In this document: one piece after another, positions 11,312 to 23,460 of the stretch | Layout: the number at the start of each line of letters is the position of its first letter | How positions within the stretch are numbered: position 1 is the stretch's first letter | Assembly: GCA_021399435.1 (NCBI GenBank) | Contig: JAJTUP010000150.1 | Location: 1 to 64,000 of the forward strand | Source: Diaporthe sp. PMI_573 | Lineage: Eukaryota; Ascomycota; Sordariomycetes; Diaporthales; Diaporthaceae | Reading direction: 5' to 3' | DNA length: 64,000 nucleotides | Position numbers and translations under genes: made by a program | Notes under the pieces: model-generated | The model's database searches: none | What the model was told of the DNA's origin: nothing | Seen by the model: only the letters and a program-made list of their open reading frames with translations

Positions 11312-12925
11312 TTATGTTCCTAGACCTAAGAACCTAAAGAACTTATTACCTAGTATTACCTCTTCATTCATGCTTAGTTCTACCATGGGCTGGTCGCGCA
11401 GTGGCCGGCCGTCGACGCGTAGGTTCGCAACAATATAATGCGTGACTTGGTGTGAGGGTTTGCCTGCAAATCCCCGAATCGAAACTGTCTTAGGGAGTGA
11501 ATGGCGCGATGCGCCTAGTTGAGATGTAGCTAGAGTGGCTATATCTTCACGAAGTATGATGTACCCATCGGCTCCAGTATCGATCAACGCTCGGAGCCGG
11601 AACGCATATCCTCCTATAGAGAGCTCCACGGTGGTAGTCAATCGGTGGCCGCCTAGTAGCTGGCCTGGTTCTGGTGTCGATATTGATGCTACCAGGGTAG
11701 CCAAGGAGGAGACTTGGCCTTGGCTGTCTAGTTTTCCTCCTCGCCGGAGCTCTCCGTCGTCGCTTCTAGATCGGATTCCTCGTGCGTTAACGTCTGTTCG
11801 TCTGCGATTAGGTTTAGTGTTGGCTTCCTGGGGGCTGTAGGGCATTCCCTAGCCACGTGGCCCGTTCCTCCACAGGTAAAGCACTTCCCCTGGGTGGTTC
11901 CTTCCGTTGAGGACCATGGGGCTGGCGTGGTCCGAGATCCTTGTGGTCTCGTTGGCGGCTGCGGGGATGCCCTCGCGGTTTTGGTCTGGTCCAGGCCCTG
12001 GGTCTTCTTGACAGCTACTGATACTAGATAAGAGTCTAGATCCGCCAGGCTTCCAATCTTCCTACCAGAGTCTGGTAGGTAGTGCTTTCCTCTGAGTACC
12101 GGTCCATCAGGACTCGCCTTAGTTCCGAATGTAGCGACAGGAATAGAAGGTGTTTCCATTCACTCTTGGCAACTTGGGCTTCGATCAGGAGTGTCTCGAA
12201 GTTGGCGGAGTACTGGCTAAAGTCTTCGCCTTTCCGGAACTTGTAGCGACGGAGCTGCACGGTGGCTCTGGCCTGTTCCTGGTGGTCCTTGAATACTTCC
12301 GAGAGGAACTGGTAAACCTCTTCTGCGGTCCGCAGGCGGTCGAGGTTGCTGCGTGCTAGCATCGGGGTTAGCCTATCTAACGCATGGTCGGCTGTACGTG
12401 AATATATATATGCAATCTTCCGTCGTTCTGATCCATAGACCGCTCCATCTTCTTCTAGTTTATTCCTTATAAGATTTTCCCACTGCTGGTATTTTATCCC
12501 TTTGTTGACGCGTGGATTTTCGAGGAGTGGGGGGTCTGCTATCAACTTATAGCGACTGGTAGTTCTGGGTCCTTGCTGTTCTTCTGCCTCGCTCTGATCA
12601 GGGCTGCCTAGCACTTCGATGGTAGTTCGAGGTTCTGATTGGGAGTTCGTAGACCGTCGTTGCCCCGCCGGTTGTGTCCTCGGTAGCGGTGGCGTTGCGG
12701 AGGTACGGCTGACTAAGAAATTGTTTACTATTTGCGAGTCGTGAAGCTCTCGCGCTAGCTGTTCGTTACGCTGTTCTAGTTCCTGGTTCCGCGAGTAGTA
12801 GCGGGCCGCTGCGATCAGGGCTTGCTGTAGCTCTGGCTTCCCTCTTATGCTGTTGATCAGGTTGGTGGAGTTGAGGGTTAGGGATTGAGCTTCGTTGTCG
12901 TAGCGGCTTGGGTAGCTGTTACAGC
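11312..12925 (-). pseudogene. gag-protease fragment of the truncated retroelement
   Basis: Gag opens at about 12925 with no obvious ATG. It holds a coiled-coil-like region (QELEQRNEQLARELHDSQ) and a gag core (KYQQWENLIRNKLEEDG). It shifts frame between about 12090 and 12040, continues to a zinc knuckle CFTCGGTGHVARECP (all four ligands kept) and ends at 11728. The protease lies in the next frame, with the retropepsin active site LIDTGADGYIIL, and ends at 11312 with FFRFLGLGT. Both frame changes are equivalent to -1 shifts. The gag-to-protease one may be programmed, as in many retroelements. The one inside gag looks like damage. No reverse transcriptase follows. Confidence 0.85.
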
Positions 12926-13270
12926 TCCGTTAGCCTCGGCCGGCTCGAAGGTCCACGTATCAACCATCTGCTGTAGCAGTTGCTGCAGTCGGTTGATAGG
13001 TGAGAGGGTCCTCGAGGCCGTAGATATCGTCAGCTGCATCTATTGAGAGAGGTGCCAACTCCTTCCGTATAGGGTCTGGGGGATAGCCTACGCGAGATGG
13101 CTCTAACTAGCGGTCTCCGCAGCTGTGTCCGGCGTTGCCGAGATGGCTCTCGTAGCGGTCTCTTCGTGGCAAGGGCGGTAGTCTGTATCGTTAATCGATC
13201 TTCTCAAGCCTCCTATCAAGCGCTTGAGGTAGGATATAAGCTTCCCAGCTATAGTTTGAATTAGCTATTA

Positions 13271-13535
13271 TGTCACGGAGCGTGGGGCGCATAGTGCAAA
13301 GACTAGCTATAGCTTCAATTGGACTTCAAGAGTAGCTAATTAAAGAGTGAAAGAGGAAGGAAGCTATTCGGGGCAGCGAGCAGGGCGTATAGGTATCTCT
13401 CCCTGCGCTCGGACTACACGGTCTGCCTCGGCTTAGCTATCCCGATTCCAGCCAATCAGGACCTGCCAGGGCCTCTCCTTACATGCCGGCCTTCTGTAGA
13501 GGAATGGTCAGGGTAGCCAGCAGCCAGCCGTGACA
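13271..13535 (-). repeat. 5' LTR of the truncated minus-strand retroelement
   Basis: The 265-bp block begins TGTCACGG at 13271 and ends CCGTGACA at 13535, a perfect 8-bp terminal inverted repeat with TG...CA ends. Its position upstream of the minus-strand gag fits a 5' LTR. No second copy is present in the window. Confidence 0.75.
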
Positions 13536-16500
13536 CCTACGACACTTATATACCTTCGTTCTTTACTTAGAAACCCCAGTGTTTATAACACTTAACATAA
13601 AAAACATTATATATTTCTATCAGTATATTTAGCTTAAAGGTATATAAGCTAAAGACTTTTAAGACCTTATATTTAACGTTTTTTTAGTTAAGCTTTTTAT
13701 ATAGCTTATTCGTTTATATATTCTTTAAATTTAATTAAACCTTATCTTTTTACCTTATAGTAATTATTAGTTATTAGTATTTATCTACGTTTTAACTATA
13801 TCTTTCTTATGCTATAGCTATTACTATTAAACACTATTTTTATGTTATATATTGTGTAGATAGCTTCTTCGAAGCTCACAAGGGCCATTCTTTTAGTATA
13901 TTAGTTTGCAAATAGTTAAACGGCAGAGGCACTTCGCCCTCGCTCGCTCGCTCCGCTCGCTCGCTCCCGCGAAGCGCCTCCGCTTGGAGCATCTATTCTC
14001 AATACGAGAGGCTGGCTCCCTGCTTAAATCTGGCACCCGCCCTCAGTCCGTCGCGATACAGCCGGAACAACAGCCTCCTTGCTTATGCCTCCTCGAGTAG
14101 CTTAATCGAGTTAATCCTGGTTAGCAATATTACTACGGACCGTGCAGTGTATGTTGTACAGTACATGCAGAGGACCAAGACTTCATTGGTGGCCTTCCGC
14201 CTGCTATGCTGCCAGGGCAAGATCTACGTTGTAGCGCGGGACTGCTTAATCGGGTGGAAAAGACGGGGCGTGGCCTTTGAGCGGCGGTAGTTTGGAGCTC
14301 TCCACGATGCCAGGTGCTCCGACCTTGCAACTATGCTCTGGTAGCACCATGGCGACAGCTTCCGTGTTTGCCCAGATGTGATTAACCATGGCTCTGCATG
14401 TAAAACAGCACCTGCTGTACGAGATCTGGTCTGTAACTCGTCACTAATGGTCAGAGGGCCTAGAAGGTGCCACACTATCGTCCCATGCCCACGTCACGGG
14501 GCAGTGGCATGATCTCTCCGAGCTCTCGCCTGATGGCCCTCTTTTCCACACTCCAGCCTGCTTATCTGCCCTGTCTGCCTACTCGTGCCAATGAGCCGAT
14601 GCACCGCCCTTGGCGGCTTGGACCTGCTCTTGCAGCCGATATATATAAAATACACGCCTCACCATCCCATAATCGCGGGGTCTCTACCTGCACGCCGCGG
14701 GCTGTGACGGGCGGACCTGCGCTGCCCTCCGGAGAAAAGCAGGTGATAGCATGACCTTCGTTCGGGGTGCACCACGCCATACATGTACGGGTGGTCCGTA
14801 GCCGATTGGAGCGCACGGGACCGGCATAGAGAAGTAACTTTAACCGCATCTCGCAGGCAAACCTAAGCAGTAGCCAAAACAACACGCTACATCAGTATTG
14901 GGGCAAACAAGACAAACGCTTGTGCCTGACAAGCCCTGACCGTTGCGTCCGAGGATTGAGGGAACCGCCAGACTGCCCAAATAATTGCTGGCTCGGCCAG
15001 AATTTGACGATTAATTGACCGATTCTGGGTCGGCCCACTAGCAGTCCAGCCCTGATACCTGACCCCTGTGTTAATCGGAACGATTCCAAGATCTGCCGAA
15101 AAAGGAAAACACATAGGCACATGTCAACTTCCTGATAGCAGAACCAGTTTGCCCAGGGTGCTTCAAGCTCAGCTGCGAGCCTCAGCAGACGAGTTTCATA
15201 TGTCATTTGTTTTAAGTACAGTCCTGCATATCGGCAGGCATCTAGGTCAACTGCTCCCACCTTGGGCATGTCGAAGCTATAGGGCCGACGACTGATTGCC
15301 GCGGGAGCCAGAGGCAGCGTATGTAGCCTCCCGCCACCGTTACGATTCAGGATTTGTTAGCAGGCTGCCTATCCGGGCTTACTACGAAGCAATTAACGCC
15401 ACGAGACGCCGGTCTTGTGCCGCATTGATTGTCCAGCAGCACCCGTCCTGGCCGGGTCTACCGTTCCCATTACTCCTTATCAATAGCCTCACGGCTTGGC
15501 CGGTTGTATATCCTCTAAAGATCGACACTAACTAAACAGAGCATAAGTGGGTACATGATAAGTTTGGTCCTTAGCCTTGCTGGTCGTATAAGATCTTGCT
15601 TGTATCTGGCTGTCTCACCACAGTAAGACGCAAGTAGTAGTTACACAACCGACGAAACCGATAGTGAAATCCGTGCAATACTCGCACACGCAGTCACCTA
15701 CCCTATGAGCAGGCAGTGTAATGTCATTGTTTTCACATGTTTGAAGCTTGAAAAGTTCTGCCGCCGCCAAAGTCTGATAACAGCGCCTCTCTCAGGCAAG
15801 ACCTTGCAGATGTTTTCACGCGTCATCCCTGTTCCTAGCCGCTTGGGATGTGCCAAAAGAGGCTTTGTTCTGGACGTCGACGCCTGTCTGTATTTGTCAC
15901 GATGACGAGCGCGTCAGTGCTGGGACCGTCTGCTCAACAACCCTCAGCAGGCTTTGCTTCGAGACGTGTTAGCGCCTTGCGTGTGTACAGATACAATCAA
16001 TACTTTCTTTGACCGATTCCTCGCGCTAAGAATTCCGGCATAATACGAATCCGGCGCAGTCAATCCACAGACGTACAATCGCAGCCTCTTATATGCCAAC
16101 ATTGTGCCTGCACACCTCTGGATCGATGCTCATGCAGGACAAACCCGGACGGGCAAGCTGAGATCGCTCAATGCACTTCTGCTCCGCCGCTGCTGACAAC
16201 CAGCCGCACCACCATTATACTAGAGTGACCGCTGCAGGCTGCAGTATGCTTTTCCCGCTGTGGGTCGGGTGGCCGGGACGAGATCCATCTGCTATTGCGA
16301 TATCTCCCGGGTTCCACTCTGACAATTCGAGGAACAAAGGACCCACGTGTTTCCGAGCATGGCTCCCAGGAGCTGAGCTCGAGCAGGGAGCAAGTGCCCC
16401 CTCGGGCCCCAAACCATCAGTAAAACAACTCAGGGACTCGGTGAGTCGGAGAAAGAAAAATTCAAGCCCACCGAGGGCTGCAGTAGCTGTCACAATCACT

Positions 16501-16784
16501 AGATGGATCAACGCCGATCAGGAACCCGCCCCCCTAAGGAGGTTCCTCGGCGACATTCCGCGAGCCTCGCCCGCTGGTAGCTCGACAGGCCGGCGTGTCT
16601 TGAGTCAAAGGTCCTGCAACGTTCTCGACCAGTTGGTGTGGGTCCCAAAGATCAACCGCATGTAGGATATTGCGGCTCGAACCGGAGCCATGGCGGCAAC
16701 ACCAGGGTGCCCCATCTCGGTATCCTCTGCTCCTCAAAAAGTCAACACCACCGTTAAGAATTTACAACTATAAGGCGGAGTTAT
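13536..16784. other. Gene-poor interval: AT-rich block then unassigned sequence
   Basis: 13540-13905 is AT-rich with stops in every frame and looks like RIP-worn repeat. After a GC-rich hairpin (13926-13980), sequence to about 16780 has balanced composition and only short conflicting ORFs on both strands. No protein family, RNA gene or transposon end was recognised there. Confidence 0.5.
13926..13980. repeat. GC-rich imperfect hairpin with GCTC repeats in the loop
   Basis: Arms GAGGCACTTCGC and GCGAAGCGCCTC pair at 11 of 12 positions. The loop consists of GCTC-type tetranucleotide runs interrupted once. It sits at the sharp change from an AT-rich block to balanced DNA, so it may mark the end of a worn mobile element, but no flanking repeats were found. 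Confidence 0.6.
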
Positions 16785-17012
16785 TTGGACTTTTGGCAGC
16801 ATGAAGTGGAAGCGAAGGGACCTGACTATTACTCCCCCCAAGAGCTTTACAATCTCTTGGACACACAGTTCCCCGGGAAACTTGGGACTACTTCGGCCTT
16901 CCTGTTGAATGTGACTGCTGAGAACTTCGGAGCAAATGGCACCAGGTTCGGACACTTTATTGATTTCACGGTCTATAACAGCACACGGGATTTGGATTAC
17001 TGGGAGCTATAG
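16770..17012 (+). CDS. Unassigned protein fragment (C-terminal end)
   Basis: An open frame of about 80 codons ends at 17012 in a natural-looking C-terminus. It reads like a globular protein, with segments YYSPQELYNLL and FGHFIDFTVYNST and two Asn-X-Ser/Thr sites. There is no convincing ATG within it, so it would be a last exon or a remnant. I do not recognise the family. Confidence 0.3.
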   Translation: MRRSYLDFWQHEVEAKGPDYYSPQELYNLLDTQFPGKLGTTSAFLLNVTAENFGANGTRFGHFIDFTVYNSTRDLDYWEL

Positions 17013-17311
17013 AATTATTGTATCTTTTGTTCTCACGGGCTACAGTCGAGTTTTGAGTAATAAAAAGCCACTGGCGAGAGAAGGATGGTTCAACAAATAA
17101 ATCCAAGACCGCTAGAAAGTAAGGTGATAGGAAGCACCAGCTATACAGAGAACGCGGGGCGCTGTGGTGTAGTTGGGTACTGTGCTGGGCTGTCCTGCGC
17201 GTGGTGAGTAGAAGGGCGGAGTGTTACGCGGGCGATAAAACAATCATGCAAAGGCTAAAAGGTGGAAATTTGAGTAAAAATGAAAAATATGCCGTCCTGC
17301 TGAGCCTATGA

Positions 17312-17632
17312 AATTCACATACCCGTGCCTATCATCTCCAGCTTGAAGACAGATGCAAATATCGTCCTCTTACCTTCTCTGAGTTGCTGCAGGCAGGCGC
17401 TGACCCTAACTGGCGACCCTGGGATTTCACGCTTTATGAGCCTTTTACCACATCTCGAAGTCCGTGGCAAATTTTACTGACAAGACTGATGAGCTGCTTG
17501 TACTTAGGCCCATCGAAATCAACGACTGAGCTCCCTGATATGGCGAGGATCGGCTCGTAGTTCACTTTGGAAGGTGCCAATTTGGCCGACATGGTCGAAT
17601 TACTCACAGGTTGGAGGGAGGGAGGCAAGTAA
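17312..17632 (+). pseudogene. Ankyrin-type protein relic (likely NLR C-terminal fragment)
   Basis: A 107-codon frame contains ELLQAGADPNWRPWD, the typical ankyrin tail (LL-x-x-GADPN), followed by SPWQILLTRLMS. This resembles the terminal ankyrin/linker part of fungal NACHT-type NLR and HET-like proteins, and then VELLTGW. A TAG at 17558-17560 interrupts it and it stops at 17632. Upstream repeats are missing. The assignment to an NLR is inference from the GADPN...SPWQ pattern only. Confidence 0.45.
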
Positions 17633-18879
17633 TGGTTTGCAAACCTGCATATCTGGGTACTTCGGCGACGGGAACTGCAATATTTGCGTCGATTACAGCA
17701 GTTTTGATCGTCAAGATCCTGGCTCAGGTTTTGGGCTTATATCCTTGTTCTGATAGGAATCACTGCCTGGAAAAGGGCTGCATTACCCTTGAGCGAGAAT
17801 ATGCGCTTCACAGAAGTAACAAGGGCTGTCGCGGGATTGGAAAAGTTGAAGGCAGATTGCTACACGAGTACTCTAGTACGCTGTGGCAGACCAGCAATGA
17901 CTGGCAAACGGAGCTTGGGAATGGACTCATTGAGTCTCTCAAGAGACAGCATTCGTTGATCAATCCAGTTGTCGAGTAGGACAATGACGTGGAGACTAGA
18001 AATTTTAAGAGTAACGAAGTATCCCATGCAATCATCGGCCGCCAGTCTCGGGATCTCAAAGCCCGCGGGGAAGATGCTCTATGGGAATGGCTCGCGGGAT
18101 TAGAGTTGTTTAGGCGGAATTCTGACACATGTACAGTCGAGATCGTCGAGATAGATGGCATCGTGCGTAAGGCCAAGAACGAATGCATACGTAATGAGCC
18201 AGTCCGATGATTGAGCGGCTGAGAATAATTGGGGTTTATGGTGATGGTAGATCTTCTTTTAGATCCTATTCGGAGTCGCCATATCGTTCCTGCAGCTGGC
18301 TCCGCCAGCAATACAACCACCACGGGGTGGGGTGTTTGGCTCAGCTACAAAGCCTTGCCTCGGAAACGAATATAATTGGCTGATGGTTCCAGCCCTAGCC
18401 TCGGGATTAATCATGATTGGCTGCAATCTTGAAGTCATGAACGGCCCGAATACATGAGCCCCATCCTAAATGATCTAAGCTAGTGGGCCAGAGAACTTGG
18501 AGATCTACACAGAAGCGTATCTAGTCAAGTCGAGTCAAGCCCTGGAAAGAGGCTCAGGTATGGGCCCGACTCGAGCAAACACAGACTATCCTCGGGAGTC
18601 CAAGACGCCTTCCTGGTATCATCCCGAGATGAAGTGGTTCCGAGGCGATAAGCCCCCTTTAGACCACGCAACACGGCTTGAAATCTGCTCGTGTCCACGA
18701 GAAGCAGGCTTTGGAAATAATAATATAAATAATCGAGCAGACTGCTCATCTAAGGGAATGCCTACATGGCCGAAACCATCCTCTTCCAATTCTCAACATA
18801 GACCTGTCAAAGCCCTTCTGGGTATCATTCGTTCAACAATTCCTCATTTCCGTCCTTCTTTCACAAAAGAGAAAAGAAC
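17633..18879. other. Intergenic region upstream of the first FAD oxidase
   Basis: ORFs of up to 171 codons exist on opposite strands over the same bases (17611-18323), and neither resembles a known protein. The last 500 bp presumably hold the promoter of the oxidase at 18880; an AT-rich TAATATAAATAA lies at about 18720. Confidence 0.4.
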
Positions 18880-20544
18880 ATGTTTTCTTCGACAGAAATC
18901 CTTCTGCTCGGAGGTCTCTCGGTCGCCGGGCTAACACGAGCCCAAGCACCGGCCGAGGTCACCGAGGCCCCTGTTGTTTCACTGGCTGCCGGTGCTGTGT
19001 GCGCTTGCACACAGCTCGCGTCGCAGTTCGGAGCCGAACTCCTGGGCACCAACTCCACCAACTATGCCGCCGAGGCCATCAACTACTGGGATATCAGGGC
19101 TGACTTGGCGCCCCGATGCATCTTCATGCCAAGTGACGCAGATGAAGTTGCTGCTGGTGTCTCAATCATCGTCTCGTGCGGCGCCCAATTCGCCGTCCGC
19201 GGTGGTGGCCACATGGCCGTATGTCAAGACTCTTCCAAGCCTGTCCCCGTAATTATGCTGACCTGTCTCACTTTAGTACCCCGGCTCAAACAACATCAAC
19301 GGTGGCGTGCTACTGGCCTTGAACAACCTGACAGACATGAAGGTCAACGCCAACAACGGCTCTGGCGATGCCACCATCGAGATTGGACCAGGCAATCGAT
19401 GGGAGGATGTCTATGGCGCGTTGGAGCCATACGGCTTGTACTCGATCGGAGGACGAATGAAAGTTGTTGGAGTGCCGGGTTTGTCCCTCATCGGTGGCAT
19501 GCACTACTTCAACAACAAGTACGGCTACAGCATGGACCAGATGATCAGCTACGATGTGGTGCTCGGCAACGGCACGCAGGTTGTTGCGACTGCCACCGAG
19601 AACCCGGACCTATTTTGGGCTCTGAAGGGAGGCGCTCTCAACTTTGGCATCGTCACCAAGTTCACGATGAAGGCCTACTACGTCCCCAAGGTCAGCACGA
19701 CCATGCAGCTGTACAACGCGTCGTATACCGAGGACTACATCAACGCTTTTGTCGACATGGCCTTGAACAATAATGGCGAGATCGGTGCCGGTGCCGTGTA
19801 TAGTATCCAGTACAACGCCACCACCAAGGTCCTCGAATCATCCATCATGGGCATAGAGGAAAGCGAGATTTCCCCGCCGTCTCGTTTCGTCAACTTTTCT
19901 GCAATTCCAGCTGAGACAAGAATCAACAACGTCACCACGCCCGCCTACTGGCACTCGACTCTGGAAAGCCCAAACCAGTACATGCGGTAAGCAAATTCCT
20001 CAACCCAAAACCTGACCCAGATTTGATCGTCCCGTACTGACCCAGAATATCTCTCAGAATGCAATTCGCGCATAGGACCATTAAGCCAGATGTTGACCAG
20101 TTGCTTGCCATCGTCAATGCCTGGACCGCAGCGGTTGACCAGGTCGCAGAGGTCGAGGGTATCCACCCTACCCTGGTGCTGAACCCCTTGTTTGCCAGCT
20201 CTCACACGCCAGCCAAGACCAATGGTGTGGGCAATGTTTGGGGCCTGGACGACGACCAGACCCTCATCGTCTGGCAGTTGTCCACCGGCTGGGCCAAGGC
20301 CGAGGACGATCTCCGCATGTCCAACTGGGCCCTGCATTTTATCGAGCAGTGGCACAAGAAGAACCAGGATCTCGGACTCGCCCACGAGTTTCTCTACATG
20401 GGAGATGTCTCCGAGCTTCAGGACCCCTTCACTGGCTTCCCGTCAGAGAACGTGCAGAGAATGAAGGAAATCCGCTCCGCCTATGATCCCCTGAGCGTCT
20501 TCACCCGCCTCAACTGGGGCGGCTTCAAGCTCTCTCCTGCCTAA
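18880..20544 (+). CDS. Secreted FAD-linked oxidoreductase (berberine-bridge-enzyme-like)
   Basis: Exons 18880-19218, 19277-19986 and 20058-20544 join in frame to 511 residues. Residues 1-23 form a signal peptide. The FAD_binding_4 (PCMH) fold follows, with the FAD-anchoring motif VRGGGHMA (His111) at the end of exon 1 and YPGSNN at the start of exon 2. The substrate domain has several Asn-X-Ser/Thr sites. The C-terminal BBE motif is YDPLSVFTRLNWGGFKL. Such enzymes oxidise alcohols, amines or C-H bonds with O2, giving H2O2, and are frequent in fungal secondary-metabolism clusters. A divergent paralogue lies at 25291-26975. The substrate is unknown. Confidence 0.92.
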
Positions 20545-21860
20545 TGATGTTGATGATTGGAGCTCGGGGGTAACTTCTGGCGTGCTCTGCAGTCGGTGTG
20601 TCGTTAAAGTTTCACTTGCACCATTCGCCGTCCAACTATATTTTCGATCATGTGTACATAGCAACCAGAACATAGCCTAGATTGTGTCATTCACTATGAT
20701 AGTCTCACCACATTTCCTAACCTGCACCGTCCCAGACACAAAGTATGCCGGTTTACAGCCTCGTTACAGCCTTGTCAAAGCGGCTGTCGTAGTCCAATAA
20801 CATGTTGAGGAGTGGCTCACAATTCTTCCGGCATGGAAATGCTACAACACGGTAGTTCTACTGACCTGAGTACGCCGAACGTACTGATCGCAATAACATC
20901 AACAACACCCGAGGATGTTGCAAATGGCTTCTACGCTGCAGGAGACGTTCCAAATGCTTTGTAAAGGCATGCATGCTCAGAAGAATTGGTCAGATACGAG
21001 GTCCCCTGACGTAGTCAACGCGGCTGACACCAGCTTGTGAGATCACAAATGAGAATGCTTACGAAAAGATAAAACAGGCCACAGACACTGCATGGTGATA
21101 TGATTGGCTGTCATGCCCCAGATCTTGGATTGGTGTATGGGGTTGGCCCGAATCTAATCATCCGCTTTTGGCGTCAGATAGCAACACCAGGATTCAAGCC
21201 GCAAAGAAGGAAAGTGGATCTGAGGATCTGTGCCATGCAACCCGTCTCAACCCACGCCCACCTGGATTCATTGCTTGCTTTCAAAGCTTTCTTTTGGCCG
21301 AAAAATCGATTCTGAAGCGTTCTTAGATGAGAAAGGACACGGTACGAAGATATTAGGCTGCATGTCTTGAAAATTCCGTCTCAAAATTCTAGGCTGATGA
21401 AACACTCACTTCCCAAACTTGTGGCTGCGGACCCTTCATGCAACTCAACTTCCCATGTGTGTGCCGAGTGGAATTCCACAAAAGATAGAATGCTATTGTT
21501 GATGCAAGGCATAGATAGACCTTAAAGGTGCGTACCCACGTAGATCGCTACTAATCCTTGACAGGCACGATAAATAGAATAATGCAATGTGGAAATCTCC
21601 CCGCACTTCAGCAAATTGGCAGGTCTTCCATTTCAGTCGGTATATTGTACTTGAGTATATTGAATTTCTATCTGGAGAGGATGATTTTCATTTGGAAAGA
21701 ATGAGATGGTAATGCTCGCTAAATTCGCTTCAAAAATGAGGACAGCATCTAGGGCATCTAAACTTTCCTTTTTCCTCGTCCCGCCCCTTCACGCCTTGAA
21801 CCAGGAAGTCACTGTGATCATTTATCGTCGAATCTAATTTTTGTGGTTCATACCCCCACT
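20545..21860. other. Intergenic region
   Basis: The interval holds the 3' flanks of two convergent genes (oxidase on +, MARVEL protein on -). Only short overlapping ORFs occur and no repeat or RNA gene was recognised. Confidence 0.5.
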
Positions 21861-22502
21861 TTACAGGCTTTGAGTTGATTTATGGCCCAATTCATGATCA
21901 GCAAGACGCTCCCGGGATGACTTTTCACCGTCACCGCGAGCCTTGTGCTCGCGGAACTCCTGGAAGAAGACAAACGCGGCAAATGCAGATATGATACTGT
22001 TCAGAGAAAAACAGAAAGAGTCAGCCAAAATTGTTAGCACGTGAGTGGTGAGATGTGTTTGACGAACCTCAGGATGATGGCCATCACAACTATGACCCAT
22101 GCCAAAGTGCAGCCCAGGCCGGTGCACGACTGCATGTTGGACTGAATCAGGAGGTAGGCAACGGCGGCCCAGAATACAATTTCCATGCAATTCAAAATCG
22201 TGTTCGCCTTTAGACTGGCCCACTTCTTGAACATTTCAACATGCTCTGAAAGCAACTCGTAGGCAAGAAAGAAGAGTGACTTGGCGCCCTAGATTGATTG
22301 AGATGTTAACAAGGGGCTAGGACTTCCTCTGAGCATAGAGGACAAGACATATTTTTCTTCGACGTACCATTGACAATGCCATTGTGTCGGCTCGAGCCAT
22401 TGGTCCCTCCTTTGTGAAGAGTCGAGCGGCCGTTATGCTGACAACTGATACCACCAGCACACTCTGTACAATATGGATGCATAGAATTGCTTTGGGACCC
22501 AT
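21861..22502 (-). CDS. Small four-helix membrane protein (MARVEL-like)
   Basis: Reading leftwards, exons 22502-22368, 22288-22068 and 21996-21861 give 163 residues. The first intron is GTACGT...CTAG in phase 0. The second begins GTTCGT, a non-optimal donor, and ends AACAG. Hydrophobic segments lie at about 5-28, 47-60, 74-94 and 103-130, with a charged C-terminal tail (EHKARGDGEKSSRER). This size and topology match fungal MARVEL-domain proteins of unknown role at the plasma membrane or vesicles. A second small membrane protein starts about 960 bp away, divergently. Family assignment rests on topology, not on motifs. Confidence 0.7.
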
Positions 22503-23460
22503 GATTACTGTGTTTTGTGTTTGTGAAGTCGGATGGACTGCTTTAATTTGTCTTGTTGTTGCTGTTCTCAAAGAGGTCTCTAGGCAAGAATGGCCCCAAT
22601 CGCCTTGAAAATGATGAGGAGATAAACACTGGATGAAAGGCCCAGATGTAAGTATTGCGAGTGCTGAGAGATGAGGTCTGAATACGAGGATCTGATTGTC
22701 CATTCTGAATGATGTGTCTGTATTCTATTGTCCAGTTATATACAGCATTATCTGGGAAAAGAGAAGAGAGCGGCCAAGTGCTCGCAATCTGAATCTTCAC
22801 CGGCGCATCATCTTGTTTCACGGTCTTCGTTGATGCACCAAGCAATAGACATAGCCGTACGTAACCCCAGTGCTAGACCTTGGTGGCTTAGGGAGGGACC
22901 TGGGAATTTCGCGCTCGGATTGGGCTCGGGTTCGGCTCGGATTGGATTCTCATTGGCTCCCCAAGGTTCGGATTCAGCCGGTCTCCACAAGCTTCTCGGT
23001 TCTGTTCCTTGCGGCCCTTGACAGCTGCCCCTGTCCAACAAATAAGAGTACGGAACCGACATGACCCAAGCATTGATCTATTTTCGAAAACCTTATTTCT
23101 TCATCGTTAGCGCCGATTGCCATGGCTCCTCTGAGAGACAAGCTTCGTAATAGGACCGAAGAGCCTGAGACCTGGGCCGGGCGCAGAACGAAGAAGGGGA
23201 ACATTGCGCCCGATTATGTGGAACGATACACACCAACCTCTGCCTGACTCGGGCATCTATTCGATGTTGCCCACAGAAGCAGAGCTGGGTCTGGAATATC
23301 CCACACTGATACTAATTCTGGACCTTCCTTCGACCTCCAACACATCCGAGAGACATTTTGCTGTTTGTATGATCCTCTGTCCCAACTTCAGCCCCATTGC
23401 ATGCATGTGTCGTGCAGAAATTTCCCGCAACTCGGCCCGTAGTTCTCTCCGCCAGGAGGC
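22503..23460. other. Shared upstream region of the two divergent membrane-protein genes
   Basis: Nothing certain is seen. A 41-codon ORF (ATG at 23121, basic, ending at about 23246) could be an upstream exon or uORF of the plus-strand gene, but I could not join it in frame with confidence. Confidence 0.35.

Larger units (their letters stand above)
11312..13535 (-). mobile_element. Truncated minus-strand LTR retroelement (5' LTR, gag, protease)
   Basis: Reading on the minus strand: an LTR (13535-13271), an untranslated stretch, then gag and a retropepsin domain that stops at 11312. Reverse transcriptase, integrase and the 3' LTR are absent, so the element is 3'-truncated. Unlike the neighbours at 1-9201 it is GC-balanced and has few RIP-type stops, suggesting a younger or RIP-escaping copy. 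Confidence 0.8.

Noticed and set aside
14467..16665. Several overlapping ORFs of 75-164 codons on both strands
   Set aside because: Low-complexity Arg/Ser/Pro-rich translations in several frames at once, with no family resemblance; likely chance ORFs in balanced-composition DNA.
17808..18323. Minus-strand ORF of 171 codons opposite a 122-codon plus-strand ORF
   Set aside because: Both are open over the same bases, neither has domain-like sequence, and no introns or signal peptide support either.
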